Of a stretch of DNA of 64,000 nucleotides, positions 12,901-25,700 are shown in pieces. A model generated the notes under the pieces. It worked only from the letters and a program-made list of their open reading frames with translations, was not told the DNA's origin and ran no database searches. Positions within the stretch are counted from its first letter, which is position 1, and each line of letters begins with the position of its first letter. The position numbers and the translations under genes were made by a program. The stretch comes from Tribonema minus (taxonomy: Eukaryota; Sar; Xanthophyceae; Tribonematales; Tribonemataceae): contig JAFCMP010000024.1 in assembly GCA_017506865.1 (NCBI GenBank), forward strand, positions 744,001 to 808,000, given 5' to 3'.

Positions 12901-14251
12901 CACTTCTTGAAGTGCAATTGCTCACAGCATGAATCATAGTTGGACATGTATTCCTCTGTGCTGTGCTTCAAAGCACGGGCAGACCCGAACGTCAAAGCCC
13001 ATGCTTGAAGTGCACTCTTTGGTATACCCTTTCTTCCTTCCCTTTGATTACCTATGTGGAAGAAGCACCTCGCTTGCACCGCCGTGCACACCATCGCACC
13101 AGCCGCTGAGCACTGGGCAGCAGAGCACGGGAGCACTACTTTGTATACATACCCCACTCTTCACCATACCCTGTGGTAGTCATACCTACCCCATGGGTGG
13201 TACCCGTCCGGTGCCATTACCGGCATGTGCGAGTAATGCCGCGGTGAGCATCACGCGCCTCAGCGCCCTTGCGCAGTCGCGTGCACTCCGACACATGGCG
13301 TTATGCATGCACGTTGCGGGGGCTCGATCGCTGCCGCAGTCGGTTCGCAGTCTGGCGCAGCCGCTGGCAATGGATGACCTAGAACCTAGATAGCGTCGGT
13401 CACGTGCTAGCGGCCCACTGTCACACGCGCAGTCACCTTAACCTTACCCTAACTCTGACCTAACCCTAAGAACAATGCAACTGGATGCCATGCTACTGGC
13501 GCATGGCGCGCCTCATCAGCTCCCGGGCATGACACACGCGATGCCGCGCATGCATATGATGGACTCGCCTGCGGGCGAGTTGATGCAGGGTCCGCGCGCG
13601 AATCATCTGCTGCGCCGCGCGCGCCGCGTGCAGTCCTGACAACAACATTTGCGCACCTGCTGCCGGTGAGCGAGCGGCCTGTCAAAACGAGTGGCGTCGA
13701 CCCGACAGAGGCCCTCCGCACAGGATGATGTGACCCTAACCCTTACTTTTGACTGACCCTCTTTACAACCTAACCCTGAGCCTCAGCCAGCTCCGTGGCC
13801 TCAGCAGGATCACATGATTTCAACCGTAACCCTGACCCTCGCCTAACGCTAGCCCTTACCAGAACCTAACTCCGCTCCTGACCCTAACCCTACATGCAGC
13901 ACTCCTCACCAGCTTCTCAGCGCGGTCGCTCGGTCGTAGCCCTAACCCTACCCCTCGCCCAACCCTAATTCAGCCGACCCTAGTCCCCGTCTGATCCTGA
14001 CATACACGTAACCCCAACCCTATACATGACTCTCATCCTCACCAGCTCCATGCCTCCGCTTGTCGCTGTAGCCCTACCTCTATCCCCCTCACCCAAACCC
14101 TCCCCTACCCCCATCTGATCCTGCTGCGCACGGAACTTCAACCCCTATATGACTGCAACCCTCACCAGCTCCATCGCCTCCGCGTGATCGCTCGGTCGCA
14201 GCGCCTGGTCCGCCTCTATCTTCTTGAACGCTGCGTCCACCACCCCGTGCA
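8447..14251 (-). CDS. Red chlorophyll catabolite reductase-like (RCCR/ACD2 family)
   Basis: RCCR reduces red chlorophyll catabolite, a ferredoxin-dependent step of chlorophyll breakdown in the plastid. Minus-strand exons in order: 14251-14166, 12532-12476, 11938-11877, 10627-10528, 9888-9805, 9292-9174, 8533-8447. From 14166 onward every phase agrees when spliced directly. The core reads YDVPHLTVAL, LTLKADLIAKDDTMYSQ, then DYLESYYGGETLAWYESI, then SPGLVHVSGPESEVAELF, ITDMW joined to LAWLADAAEIARV, and TMLSRDNILRRM. Spacing and pattern match plant RCCR (APxF...L.L.LDLPxRxDL...DYLxxYY...L...; the late W-L; and the RDxxxRR tail). About 197 residues are seen; the family has 250-320. First and last exons are not resolved, and exon 14251 is the least certain. 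A plastid-targeting N-terminus is not visible. A general bilin-reductase relative is the main alternative. Confidence 0.72.
8980..9245 (-). repeat. Duplicated RCCR-like exon 3' edge
   Basis: The donor-side 65-70 bases of exon 9292-9174 (GPESEVAELF...DKITDMW with GTGAGTCA) are repeated at about 8985-9050, roughly 185 bp away, nearly identical in sequence. A shorter trace with CACCGATATGTGG lies near 8855-8870. Flanking intron sequence containing CACACAAACAC is repeated with it. Confidence 0.85.
9420..9888 (-). repeat. Triplicated RCCR-like exon 3' edge
   Basis: The end of exon 9888-9805 (YESIVGNAHTTSLP with donor GTGAGCGCTGTGCC) has a close copy at about 9628-9670 (YKSIVANAHTTSLP) and a decayed copy at about 9415-9475. 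Only the first is joined to the DYLESYYGG coding part. Spacing is 170-190 bp. Confidence 0.85.
9894..9921. repeat. Poly-G run of 28 (poly-C in gene sense)
   Basis: The run lies just 5', in the minus-strand sense, of the acceptor AATAG at 9889-9891. It therefore reads as an extreme polypyrimidine tract of the intron. Confidence 0.9.
10260..10570 (-). repeat. Copies of RCCR-like exon 3' edge (IAKDDTMYSQ)
   Basis: The exon end at 10528, with ATGGTGTCGTCC on the plus strand, is copied at about 10405-10445 and more weakly at 10265-10295. The intron stretch with AAAGCGGTATGGAATGGC is repeated between copies. Spacing is about 130-140 bp. Confidence 0.8.
12604..12718 (-). mobile_element. Partial MITE-like copy, inverted
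   Basis: Begins with TCGTAGAGCTCTGC and runs to GGCCACGAGTCAAACAGTAC. It is the reverse complement of the right half of the element at 60458-60707 and of the copy near 25300-25485. It lies in the RCCR-like gene's long intron (14165-12533). Confidence 0.75.
13690..14130. repeat. Degenerate CCCTAA-rich intron with exon-edge copies
   Basis: Many CCCTAACCCTAA-type motifs alternate with copies of the exon edge CACCAGCTCCAT(G)GCCTC near 13785, 13908 and 14038, each about 125 bp apart. The true exon edge is at 14166. Confidence 0.75.
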
Positions 14252-16709
14252 CTGCGCGCCTCGGGAGCATGGGGTCAGGGTTAGGAGCAGGGTCAGGCGA
14301 GGGGGCGCGAGGCGGGAGCCACGCACAAGTGCGCAATCGTGAACGCCAAGCGCATCTCCTTTCATTGGAGCAACGGATGTGTGCGGCGCTGTGACTGGTG
14401 CGTGTCGAGAAAGCGCCGCCCGCCATCAAGTCTGCGTCGTTGCGAGCGCGAAACGTGAAGTTCGTGCTTGGCCGGGAGCCGCGGACACGTGAGCGACGCC
14501 CCAACCTGCGCGTCAAGAGTGTGCATAGTCCAAGCTGCCTTCCATCGCAGCAGCTCCTCTGGTCAGCATTCGAAGACCTGGACGAGCAACTCTAGCCAGT
14601 GAGTTGCGCGCATCGAGAGCGCGATTTCAGCAGTGCGGTCGCGCGGTACAACAGACGCATTCCGGGCGGCACGCGCATGGAGGCGCTGACTGCACGCGCG
14701 CGCACATTCGGGGGCAGCGAACTGACAGCTCAGAGCTGCAGAGGCAGTTCAAAGTTGGCGTGGCGTTGGGAGGTGAAGAAGGGGGGGGGGGGGGGGCGAA
14801 TCCTGGTGAACCATGTGCACACGATAAGCTCCTTCGTTCGCTCATCGAAGAACAAACGTGACCGCTGTATACGCTTACCCCAGACCCCGCCTGTTTCAAG
14901 AAGTACCCTAATGTGTGTAGCCACGGCTGAGAAGCCCAGGCGTCGCGCCTCAAAGCGCACCAAGCCCAGCCCTAACCCAAAGCCAGGCATGGCCACTGCT
15001 AGTCTCATGTGTTTTACTGCAGCGGGTGTGTATGTCATGAACCCCGCCCAAGCTGAATCCCGGTATCGGCCTCGTCCGCTGACGCGGTCAGAGCAACAGT
15101 GCGTGATTGCACCGTTGAGATGCATGAGCTCACGTCAACAGGCTTACAGACTCCACGCACCGCAGTTGTTTTGATGCACAGTGGCCTCAATTCACACGCG
15201 CTGCGCGTGAAAACGACGCATGATGCGCTGAGTTCTTGCCACTGCGCGCTGCAATGCAGTCAGCAGCTTCTTTGTTGCACGAGAGCCGCTCTGCACTCAG
15301 AACTTTACACGCTGAAATGCTTTTTCCACAATGCAACAGGCGATGTGAATTGTGCACCGTGCTCACGAGCTGTGCGCCTTGAGAAGGCTTTGCTCAACGC
15401 GAAGGATGCCTAGTTTGCAAAGCGCTCTGTCAAGTTCTTCACCGATGTGATGGGTGCTGTCACTCGTTCCAAGGTAGTCCTGTCCCCCCCTATGTGGCCG
15501 TTGCAGAAAATATGCCACAATGCGTGCAGGCACTGCACGTGGCGACGATGTTACTGCTGCTCCCTGCATCTGCAATCTGTGTGCAACAGGTTCTGCTTGG
15601 CAGGCTGCACACTACCTTGTAGCGATGTGCTGCAAACTGCCTTGAGACTCGACGCTGCCCGCGCGGATATACTGTTTTCTTTTCTGTGCTTGCCTTTTGT
15701 TGGCAAGGAGGAGCCTGATAACATTGGCTTGCGAATTGAGTGAGGCGAGCGCAGACGAGAGCACTGTTTGCTTCAAAGACAATCAGCATGTCGGTGTCCC
15801 GGCGTACAGTAGAAGCAGTGACTAGGGGGATGGGGCCATGTGATAAAGTGCCCAAATCAGGTAATCAAACGCCCAAACAAATTGCAATGCTCTGTTTCAC
15901 TACTTAGGATGGTTTTGACATGTAGCTTACACACGGCGCATCGTCAAACCGATCTCCTCGAGGTAGTCTGCCATCCATGACCGCATTCATAGCCGCAAGC
16001 TACAAGACCAGCACAAAACTTGCACGGCATCAGCAAGTATTTTTCGAGGAGTACGCACCGTCTGCCGCCATCCGCAGCGCGCTGTGCGCCTTAACCCCAG
16101 CTGCAAAGCCGGGCCTCGCGCTCATGAAGCCCTGGCAATGGCACACGACCACAGCCATGCAGATCATCGGCAAAAGGGATGGCGCTCTCATCATGTGCGC
16201 CTGCTGCAGCTTCTAATGGGCTCGCTGTTTGCTGTGCGCGTGATACGCAGGCGCCGGTGTACGTACGTCGGCAGCCTGATAGTTGAAGTTAAACTTCACT
16301 TTCCATGAACTTGAAGTTGAAGTTTACATCATCTTCGATTTGAAGTTTGTTTGGAAAAAAAAAAATGTGTTCCAACACGATCATTGAACTTTAAAGTATG
16401 CTGGGTCAACAAATGTGCAGTGCGTTGGCCGAGCCACAGTGCGTTGGTCTTCCGAGTCGTCAGGGCCTCCCTCCTCAGCTTCTTCATTGACAAGTTCCGT
16501 CACGCACATAGAAGCGGGTATGGGTGTGATCCGCACTCTGACTGTCTCGCTCCTCACTTTACGCACATAGAAGCGGGTGTGACGATGCGGGTGTGATCCG
16601 TACTCTGACTGTCTCACTCGCTGCATCATTACTGGAGGCAAATTAACCTCAGTGGGGGTCACCGTGCTGCACACCGACCAAGGACACACCGACAAGGGGT
16701 AAATTAATT
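14252..16709. other. No recognisable gene
   Basis: The region should include the missing first exon(s) of the minus-strand RCCR-like gene and the promoter of the plus-strand gene starting at 16710, but I could not identify either. The last 400 bases become AT-rich and hold repeated TTGAAGTTGAAGTT motifs (16280-16345) and A-runs. Confidence 0.5.
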
Positions 16710-19700
16710 ATGGCGACAGGAATCGGAGCGGGCAGCCGTCGGCAGGCACAGCTATTGCTGCTCCTGTTGCTGCTGGTAACACTGTGCAGGTCGTTGTTGG
16801 GCGCTAACGTGCCGAATCCTGAGGCGGACCTCGATTCAGCGCCTCGCAGTTCGCGGAGAGAGCTGTAAGTGCTTGCCCCCAGGCTGACTTATACATCTGA
16901 TTCAGCAGTGTAGTAGTGGTTGACAAATGACAACAGTTACTCTTCCATTCACAAAATGGCATTCTTTCTTTAAACTTCAAGCAGCGGAGCGGCGGCAAAG
17001 CCGGCCAAGCGTGCCAGTGCTGCAGTGCACACTAAGTCACTTAGTAAGTCAGACTCTTCTGCTCGTCATTTTGATGCCGCTGCGTGCTGCATGCATGGGT
17101 CGCATCGCTCTGAGCAGCGGATGATTTTATCAAATCATGAGCCTGCAGCAGCAGCAGTTGCAGCAGCTGCAGCTGTGTGTTTTGAAAGGGATCTGATTCA
17201 TCTGATTCATCATAATGACATTAAATAATGACATGATGCCTGAACAGTTCGGAATCCTTCAATGGACCCACCCTCACACACGTCCACTGGCACACTGTGG
17301 CACCCAGGACCTGGTGTGAACGCCTCTGAGTCACATGACTTGAAAATTTGCTCAATGACCTCTTTAAAAACTTGGGCCCTGGGTTGTAACAGACATGCCT
17401 AGAAATAAACAAATTGAATTCAATTGCCAAGTGAACGTAGCAAAAAGATTTTATTTCTACACGCAGCTTGAGGATCTTCACATTCCCATTCATGTTAAAA
17501 ATTGAAACAGTTACTGTCAAGTTAGACTTGTCAATGATCCTTAATCTCAACTGTGAACTTCGTTGAACTTTTGCTCAGCCAGTACTACTAGTACTAGTAG
17601 GTTCAACTCCAAATTCAATTTGGAGTTTGAACATCCTAGTAATCAACTTGAACTTCAACAGCAGTACCTTCACTCATAACGTCAACACCATGTTAAAATG
17701 CAGCAGACAGACTGTCACTGAGAACGAACTTTGTTGAACGCTCAGCCTCAAGACCTGCCAGACTGCCAGTGACTCAGTCGGACTCGGAGTGCCTGTGGCA
17801 CGGCCTGGCACTTCAAGTTGGTCAACTTGTTAATTTGAAGTGGTTTGACTCCACTGGTCCCATTCTTTCCAATTCTGAATCACTTGAAGTTCAGGTCCCG
17901 TTTCTCGCAATTCAAACCTGGGCCACTGCCATCGCCATCATGGCCCTTTAATTTTTGTATTGTCAATTCTAAAAAGTATTACATATGCTCACGTATTACC
18001 AACATCCCTTTTGCGGACTTCTTGAAGCTCATTGAATGGGGTCACAGTGGAGCCATTATTTTAGGTTTAACTTACTAATAATAGCCTACTGACTCAGAGA
18101 AAGAAGACACAAAGATTGACTCATACATGCACTTCGTTCTTCTTCACTGATTCAATCAGCTTACTCAGTAATAGTCACTGACAGGCCCTGGGATTATTTG
18201 CTGGCGAGCACGCTGAGTCACACCATGACCACGACCACCGCAAACAAAATGTTTCAGCCATCGCCAGTTTTGTGTTTGTCAGAGTCCGCAGACGTGCAAA
18301 GTTTAACCTAGACAGTGCCACTGAGTGTTCAAACTTAAAGTTTATTAATAAGCTCAGCCTGATAAGCAGCGCGCCTGCCAGGCTTCAAGTCACTGTCACA
18401 GTCACACAGCAGTGATTTCAAATGATTTACTGGTAGTGCAGCACTTCGCGCTAAGCAATAATAATTTTTAGAACGCACATCTGATCACAGTGACTGTCCG
18501 AGAAACTCAGTCTCCGTCAATTCCAGCACCACCAACTTCTAGTAGTGAAACACCGTGTGACAGTGACTGCAGCCGCAGCAGGAGCAGCAGCTGTGGTGGA
18601 CCTTCAAGTTGCTGACTTCACATGTAATGATTGATCATCTTCATGATGAAAGCGATAGTATGTATCTGTCGTCATTTGAGTCGGGGGACCCAGAGATGCC
18701 ATGTCAGTGAGGCAGGTGGTAGCGGAAGCACAAGCCAAGGCTTGATTGAGCCTTCAAGAAGTTCAAGGTAGGGCTCGGCCAGGACCTACTACAGTAAATA
18801 AGTAGTAGCAATTGCCGCTACCCTGGCGAATCTACCTATTAGTAATTAATATTCTTATCATATAAGGATGATCAATCAAACACACTGTAAAGACGTACTC
18901 ACTGGCAGGTGTGCTGCTTCAAGTTATTACAATCATGATGCCTGTAGCACTCTCAGACTGCTGAGCAAATTGAATATCAGATGTGCGGCTTGCTTGAAAC
19001 AGCATGCCATTGGGCAAAGTAATTCACGACACCGTGTGACTGTGGCACAGACTCTCGGAATCTGAGACTCTATCATATATCACGATGATCGGACAAAGGG
19101 GTGGACATCTTCTTGGCGAAGCAATTAACTCAGAGGCTTTTTCTTGGCGAAGCAATTGACTCAGAGGCTCTTTGAGACTTTATAAGAGCCTCTCAGGGGC
19201 TGGACATCTTTTTGGTGAAGAAATTAAGAGGGTGACACTGTCCTACAAGTAATAGACTATTAGTAAGTATGTTGTTCAAAATGGTTCTGGCGTTAAAACT
19301 AAGTTGAACAAAAAAGCTGTCCAGTGCCCTTACTTGTGGACATTGCCAAGACCGTGACGGTACAGTACCTGACAGCCTGAGACTGAGTGTACCAGCCTGT
19401 CAGTGAGAGTCTCTCCGAGTCAGTGACATGGCATTGCATGATTCAATAGTTAAGTTAATAACTTGTAGCTGCGGCGTACAACTTGTTGAGTCAATTTGTT
19501 GAGTCAATTCAGAATCTAAAGCTGAACGTGCCAAGGCTTGAATCGCATTTGATCACTCACTCTGACAGTCAAAATTCAATTCAGTTTCAAATTGTTGACC
19601 TTCATGTTCTGCAGCGGGGCCCAACGAATTGTTCTTTCAAACACCTTGAAGGCGCCCACAAGCAAGCCCACCCGCACGCCCACCCGCAAGCCCACCCGCA

Positions 19701-22700
19701 ACCCAACCAGCAAGCCAACATGGCAACCGTCAACACCAACGCCCACCGCATCCTGCGCTGCTCTTGGTGGCTCATGCGGCGCCAACTGCGGCAATGACTG
19801 CAAAGCCGTGTGCGACGGGCTGAGTATTCCTTTAGAGGGCTCGTTATCACAATGCAGCGGAATCAAGGCTGGCGATGGGTACTGCCAAGGTCTCATAGGC
19901 GGGGTTTGTTGCAGGTAAGGTCGATCATTATGATGAATTATCACAATAATTTCTACATGCAACCAGCATCCTACTACTAGTAGTAGTACTACTCAGTCTA
20001 GTAGTACTCGGTGGCGAGTGGGGTGGTGACGTGATGTAGCAGTGAGATTATGTGCCATGGCAGTGGCCCAGCCTGAGGGTTAAACTTTCTTCCAGTTGGA
20101 AACTTTGAAAGTCTAAGAGAGGACAAGAGACACAATAAAAGATATTATACACCATGAGATTCATACAAAATGACATGCATCAGGATCACCTACTTGCTGC
20201 CCCTACTAGCCAGCCTAAATTAATACTAGTAGTCTACTAGTAATACTATTAGGACTCCCCAACTTGCAGGTGTACTACTAGGATGCCCTCAGGCTGGTGG
20301 GAGGGCTCTCAGTGTTCCCAGCCAGACAACTTCAAGTTGAAGTGAATCTGAAGAGCCAAGAGCTCCTACTAGTAGTACTAGTGTTACTAATAGGGTTACA
20401 AGTACCCAGCCTGACAGTCAGTGAGAACACCCTTAGGCTAGTTTGACTGATCAACTTTAACTTGAAGTTGAAGCACCCCGATTCGGTACTCAGAACTCCC
20501 TCAGGCTGGTGGTACTACGCACCCTTCCTACTAGTAACCAATGTGCATAGTATCACCCATGGCAAGACTGTAACAACTTGTTGAACCCCCTGCCAACTTG
20601 AAGACACATTGTCAACTCCACCCCTGGAGTTGCTCAAGGCCTCTACTGTTACAGTATGTAACATGGGAAGGAAGTCGAAGAAACAGACCTGGTCCAGATC
20701 AACGTGAGCCTACCCAACACCCCTTCAAGTTGGTGCCAAAACCAAGTGAACGCTAACTATGGCTGCTAACGAAGGATGGGCCATGCTGGGCCAGCTGGAA
20801 AAGTGTTGATCCCCGCCAGCCTCCGAGTCGACCTGATCAACAGCTGAGCTCTTGCTACCTGCACCTGCATCCCGCGCAGCATAGCGAACCCCTACTAGTA
20901 GTACAGTAACTGCTATATGACGCGCCGCCTACGCCGCGTCATCATCGGAGCCGTCCTGCTCCATCGGCTCCACCTCACTTGTGGCCGCCGCTAGCTCGCC
21001 GCGGCCGCGTCCACTTGGCAATGCTTGAAGATGCGGGTATTCCAAGCTGAATTCTTGGTTGCTGCAGTGCAAGTTGAGGTTGTGACTTGCCAACGCCATC
21101 CAGACAGCACCCAGGTCGCAAACAACAGTGCCCGGCCGTGACTCTCCATCAAACAGCACTTCAAACGTGTACTTCAAGTTGCTCCGCCGTGGTATGTACC
21201 TGACCACTCAGGCTGGCAGCTTGCCGCGTGACCAGCCGGTTGACTCCGAGTAGTATCTGACCACTTCGCCGTCGTAGTTGGCGCCAATGATTGATAATAT
21301 CACCCGGGCTGGCCTGCCAGTGTGTGACCAGCGTCAATGCGGGCCTATCCTCAGTTACACCGCTGCGCTCCGCATATTGCTCCACCGCCTCTGAAAGCAC
21401 GATCGCCCGGCACACCTCCGAGTCCGTCACGGTCTTGTTCATGTCTTCCCAGATGCCGTCGTCGTACCGCACGCGCCAATACGGCTCGAGGTGGCCGTCT
21501 ATGCGCCCTCAAATGTAGGTGAGGGGCGCGTCATGTGGCGTGTGCTCCTGCACCACCGTCGTGCCCCGAGCTCGCATCATCATGCCCCAGGCGTAGCGCC
21601 AACGGTCGAAGCGCCGCCAGAGTGACCCACTGTAGCAGCATCCTGTCGCATTTGGGTTTGCTCACCGCGCAGTGGAGTAGTGGCCGCCATGGTGTAGAGC
21701 TCTCTGCTCAACATCAAGCGCATTGCCAGCTCCCCGTTGGAAGGCAACGCTCCACCGCTGACCGCCCGCGTCATCGCCTGACAGTAGGCATCGCGCCGTT
21801 GCAAGGTCAACAATGCCTCCCTGCTGCCAGTGAGCATCGCTGGCGTCAGCTGCAAGGGGTCCGCGTTGGCTGCACCTGCTGCGTCAGCGCTCTCTCGCGG
21901 CGCCGTTGACTTGCGCCTGCGCTCGCCGCCGTGAGTGGCACCACCACGCTCAGCTGCATCACCGTGTGCCTCGCTCAGGTGCATCAGCCGCAGCTGCCAT
22001 GACCGAGTCGTTGCGCACGTGCTTGCGCCTTAATTCACGGAGTCGCGCCAGCTCATCGCCGTTGCGGTCACCATTGCTAGGCGCTATTGCACCCTCCTGT
22101 GCCAACTGGACTTGAGCATCGGCATGCCAGTCAATGACCCCGATGTCGCAAACATGGTGAAGCCCGCGATGCCCTCATCGTCAAAATTGGCACGTCATCT
22201 CCCGCCTGCACTTCTTCAACTTGCACGGCAGTCATACTGAACAGACGCCCAGCCACGCCACCGTCAGCGCGCGGCGCCGCCGCCTTTGCTGCCGCCACTG
22301 GCAGTTGAAGCTGTACCGGAAACCTTGCGCTTATGCCACCGCATGACCGTGCAGGCTTGCCAGCCTCACCATCTTGGAGCGGCCCTTCGCACCGCGCACA
22401 TGCGCCGCCACGCCGCTGCTGCTGCCGCCAGTTGCACCGCCAATTTCTCGCGCGCTGCCGCTGCTGCCGCGAGCTGCGCCGCCGCTCTCGCGCGCGCTGC
22501 CACTGCCGCCGCGAGCTGCGCCGCCGCTTTCGCGCGCGCTGCCACTGCCGCCCTGGGCTGCGCCGCCCCTGAGCACCGCGTCATTGCTGTTGCCATGCGC
22601 CGGGAGCTGGTGGCCATCTGCGAACTTCACACCTGATGACGGCGCGTTGAAGCAGGGCACTACGTCGGACCAGCCCTCGTCGGCGTGCCAGTGCTGCAGC

Positions 22701-25700
22701 GGTGCGTCCAGGTCCTCTAGTGTGGGCAGTCGCGACGGCCCGTCGGCGTTGCCATTTTGCTTGCCCGCCCTGTATTGCACCGTGACATTGTACCCCATGA
22801 TGCGCATTGCCCAGCGCTGCGGCAATAGTTTCCTGTTGTCACGGCGGTCTTAACAACCACCTGAGTGCTGCTGCATCTGACACCACCGTCACTGGATTGC
22901 ACACATAGGGCCTGAAGTGGTTGAGCGAGAGCACCACTGCCAAGCACTCCGAAGCCGTTGCGCTCATGTTTGAGTCCAGTTCAGAGTTCTGCTTGCTGAA
23001 GTAGCCAACTACAACTTCGCGCACCTCCTCCCCTTCTTGAGGTTGACGACGCCCCATCGTCGCGCACAGCAGTTGCTGATGGCCACCTTAAATTTTTCGC
23101 TGAGCGGCCGAAACTGTGTAAGCACGCCGGCCACAGCCGACTTCGCTGTGTCGGTGTAAAGCACCAATGGCAGAGTGAAGTTGGGGTGCATCACCATGCT
23201 GGTGCCACACACCGCCTCCTTCAGCTGCTGGTATGCCGCCTGGCGCTTCGCATCCCAGCCCAGATGCGCGTACTTTGGCTTCAGTCAAATCTATGATGGC
23301 CACTGGCATATGCTCGCGCGCCGCCATCTTGCTGAAGTCTTTGATGTAACGGCAATAGTAGTTGAAGCAGCCCAACACTGTCTGGACCAACTTCCTGTCT
23401 GGGCGCCCAGACGCACCAACTGGTGGCGACATGTCCATCATGGCCTTGACCTTCTCTGGGTCCGGGCGCACATTGCCTGCGCCAACTTGAACGTGTAGTG
23501 AGCCGAAATAAAAAGCTCTCCAGTAGGCTTAATTATAGGCAAGACGGTTACCGTAGTACACTCGCGGGGGCATGGCTGGGGCAGGCACGTGCCACAGTGA
23601 AAGAGAGAGGAAAGTGGCACACTTGTATTCAACCTGACTCAGGTCAGATTCTGCTTGTCTGACAATTTGAGCTCCTTCATTTCATCGTTTTAGCCAGTAA
23701 CCAGATACTTCAGGGAATCGGATTCAATGCCTTCACAACACAAACACACAATCGATCATCACAAGAGTCACAACTATATTTATCATATTTTTTTCTAGCT
23801 GCCATGAATGAAATGACGTTCACTGACTCTACTACACCGGTGGCATGTGTGGCGCCACCAGACACTGTGTGACACCGTGACTAGCAGAGGCAAAATGTCA
23901 GCTGTTGTGGCAATGTCACAGTGCGTGAAATCATTTGACCTGCAAAACGATATGGATTAAAAATTGAAGAATTGGTGACTTACCAAGTAAAAACTACCGG
24001 TAGGTATAATGGTCTGAGTCTTGTGCCGCAGTGCAGGGTGTGCCACTGACGATGCCGCTGTTACAGTACTGACTCGGAGTAGCCCCACACTGAGCCAAGC
24101 CCAAAACGTGACCGTCATTAGATCAGCACCTGTGACAGTTGTTGTTGTTTCAACTGCTACAGCAACTCGAAAGCCTCAAACCTGAGTCTCCTGGTGAGCG
24201 CGCGGGAATGATCATCAATGATTATGCTCAAAACTGAGCACACTGCATTTTATTACTTTAAGTTGGCAACGTGAACGGTCCGTAGCTGCCAACAGTGCTG
24301 GTCATGGGCCGTTTGTCTTGCTAGTGACTTACAGCCGGACTGTGTACTGCTGTACATACGTGTATCGCAACGCCAGGTGTGACGGGACGCGGCGTCCGAC
24401 CGCGCAGCCCACGCCGGAGCCCACTGCAGAGCCCACTGCGGAGCCTACTGCTGAGGTACAATATGTACACTGGCACAAATTCTGAGGGCACTCAGTTTAT
24501 CTTAATGACATTCAACCTGCGTAGACCATTATTCCGTCACAGTCTAGCGACCCAGACAACCAGCCTCAGTGACAATTGAGTGCGCTGGCGGCGCCTCTTG
24601 CATGATTATAGTATTACGCTGTCTGGCAGACAAAAGTCACAGATAATTATGAAAAGGTTAACCGTGGCATTATATGACATGGCGCTTGCATTTACCGTAG
24701 ATGCGCTTTAGTAAATTCAGAGTACTTTCACGTCAGAACTGTCACAACTTTAAGATGTAACGGGAAGTCCATCGTGAATAATTGTAGTACCTGATTTGCT
24801 TATGCAGGGAAGAACACACCAGCGCCCTGCATATGTCAATGAGTCGAAGAAAATGAAGCTATCATGTGCCACATATGTATATACGTTTCTCTTGTAACAT
24901 TGCGGCAGACGACCCGGGACAGAGTGGAAACTGGGCAGCTGGAGCTATAGAAAGGACCCTTACCCTCTAATGCGGCGAAGCTAGGGGCCCCGGGGTCAGG
25001 CAATAGTCATGGCTTATGCTCCGCCTGCTACTGGTAGTACGCTCAGCTACTAGTAGGCTACTGCTTGTAGGTGAGGAAACTTTAAGGAAAACGCTACAGA
25101 TAGCTGGTGCTAAACCACTTTTAAACCTAGAGCCTTCGTGTCGCCGCATGGTGGTTTGAAAGCCGCTCATCACCTTCTGCACTCTGACTTGTTAATGTGC
25201 GCATTCAAGAGCACTGTCACTAGCTGCTGAACCTCCTGTATTGGGCTACCACAAGCACTGCAGCTGGAGCTGGCCTACCAAACACTTGAGAGCTTTTCAT
25301 ACTGAACACCCATGCCTCGAACGCTAAAAAGATTGCACACAGAAGGCTTTGTTTACCTACTGTGGATACGGTGGCACTGTTTGACTCGTGGCCAATGGCT
25401 GCAGCTTTCACGACCATGGTGATTTGTGGAAGGCACTTGCGGCTCATCACACCTTGTCACCCAGAGCTCTACGATCTTTACATTTTTTTCTATTAGTACA
25501 AGTATGCTGCCGTAAATGGCTCTGTGTGGTGCCTAGCAGCAGTCCCGGGGACCTGCCCATGGGGGCCCCCTTCCTCCCCCCCCATGCTTTAACATCCGAT
25601 GAGTCAGTATATGCATCTCAAACATCCGTAGTACTTTGTTTACTTCCAGTTGAGTGGCAGAAGCCATATGGATATCCGTAGCTACTGTACCGGGTTTCTC

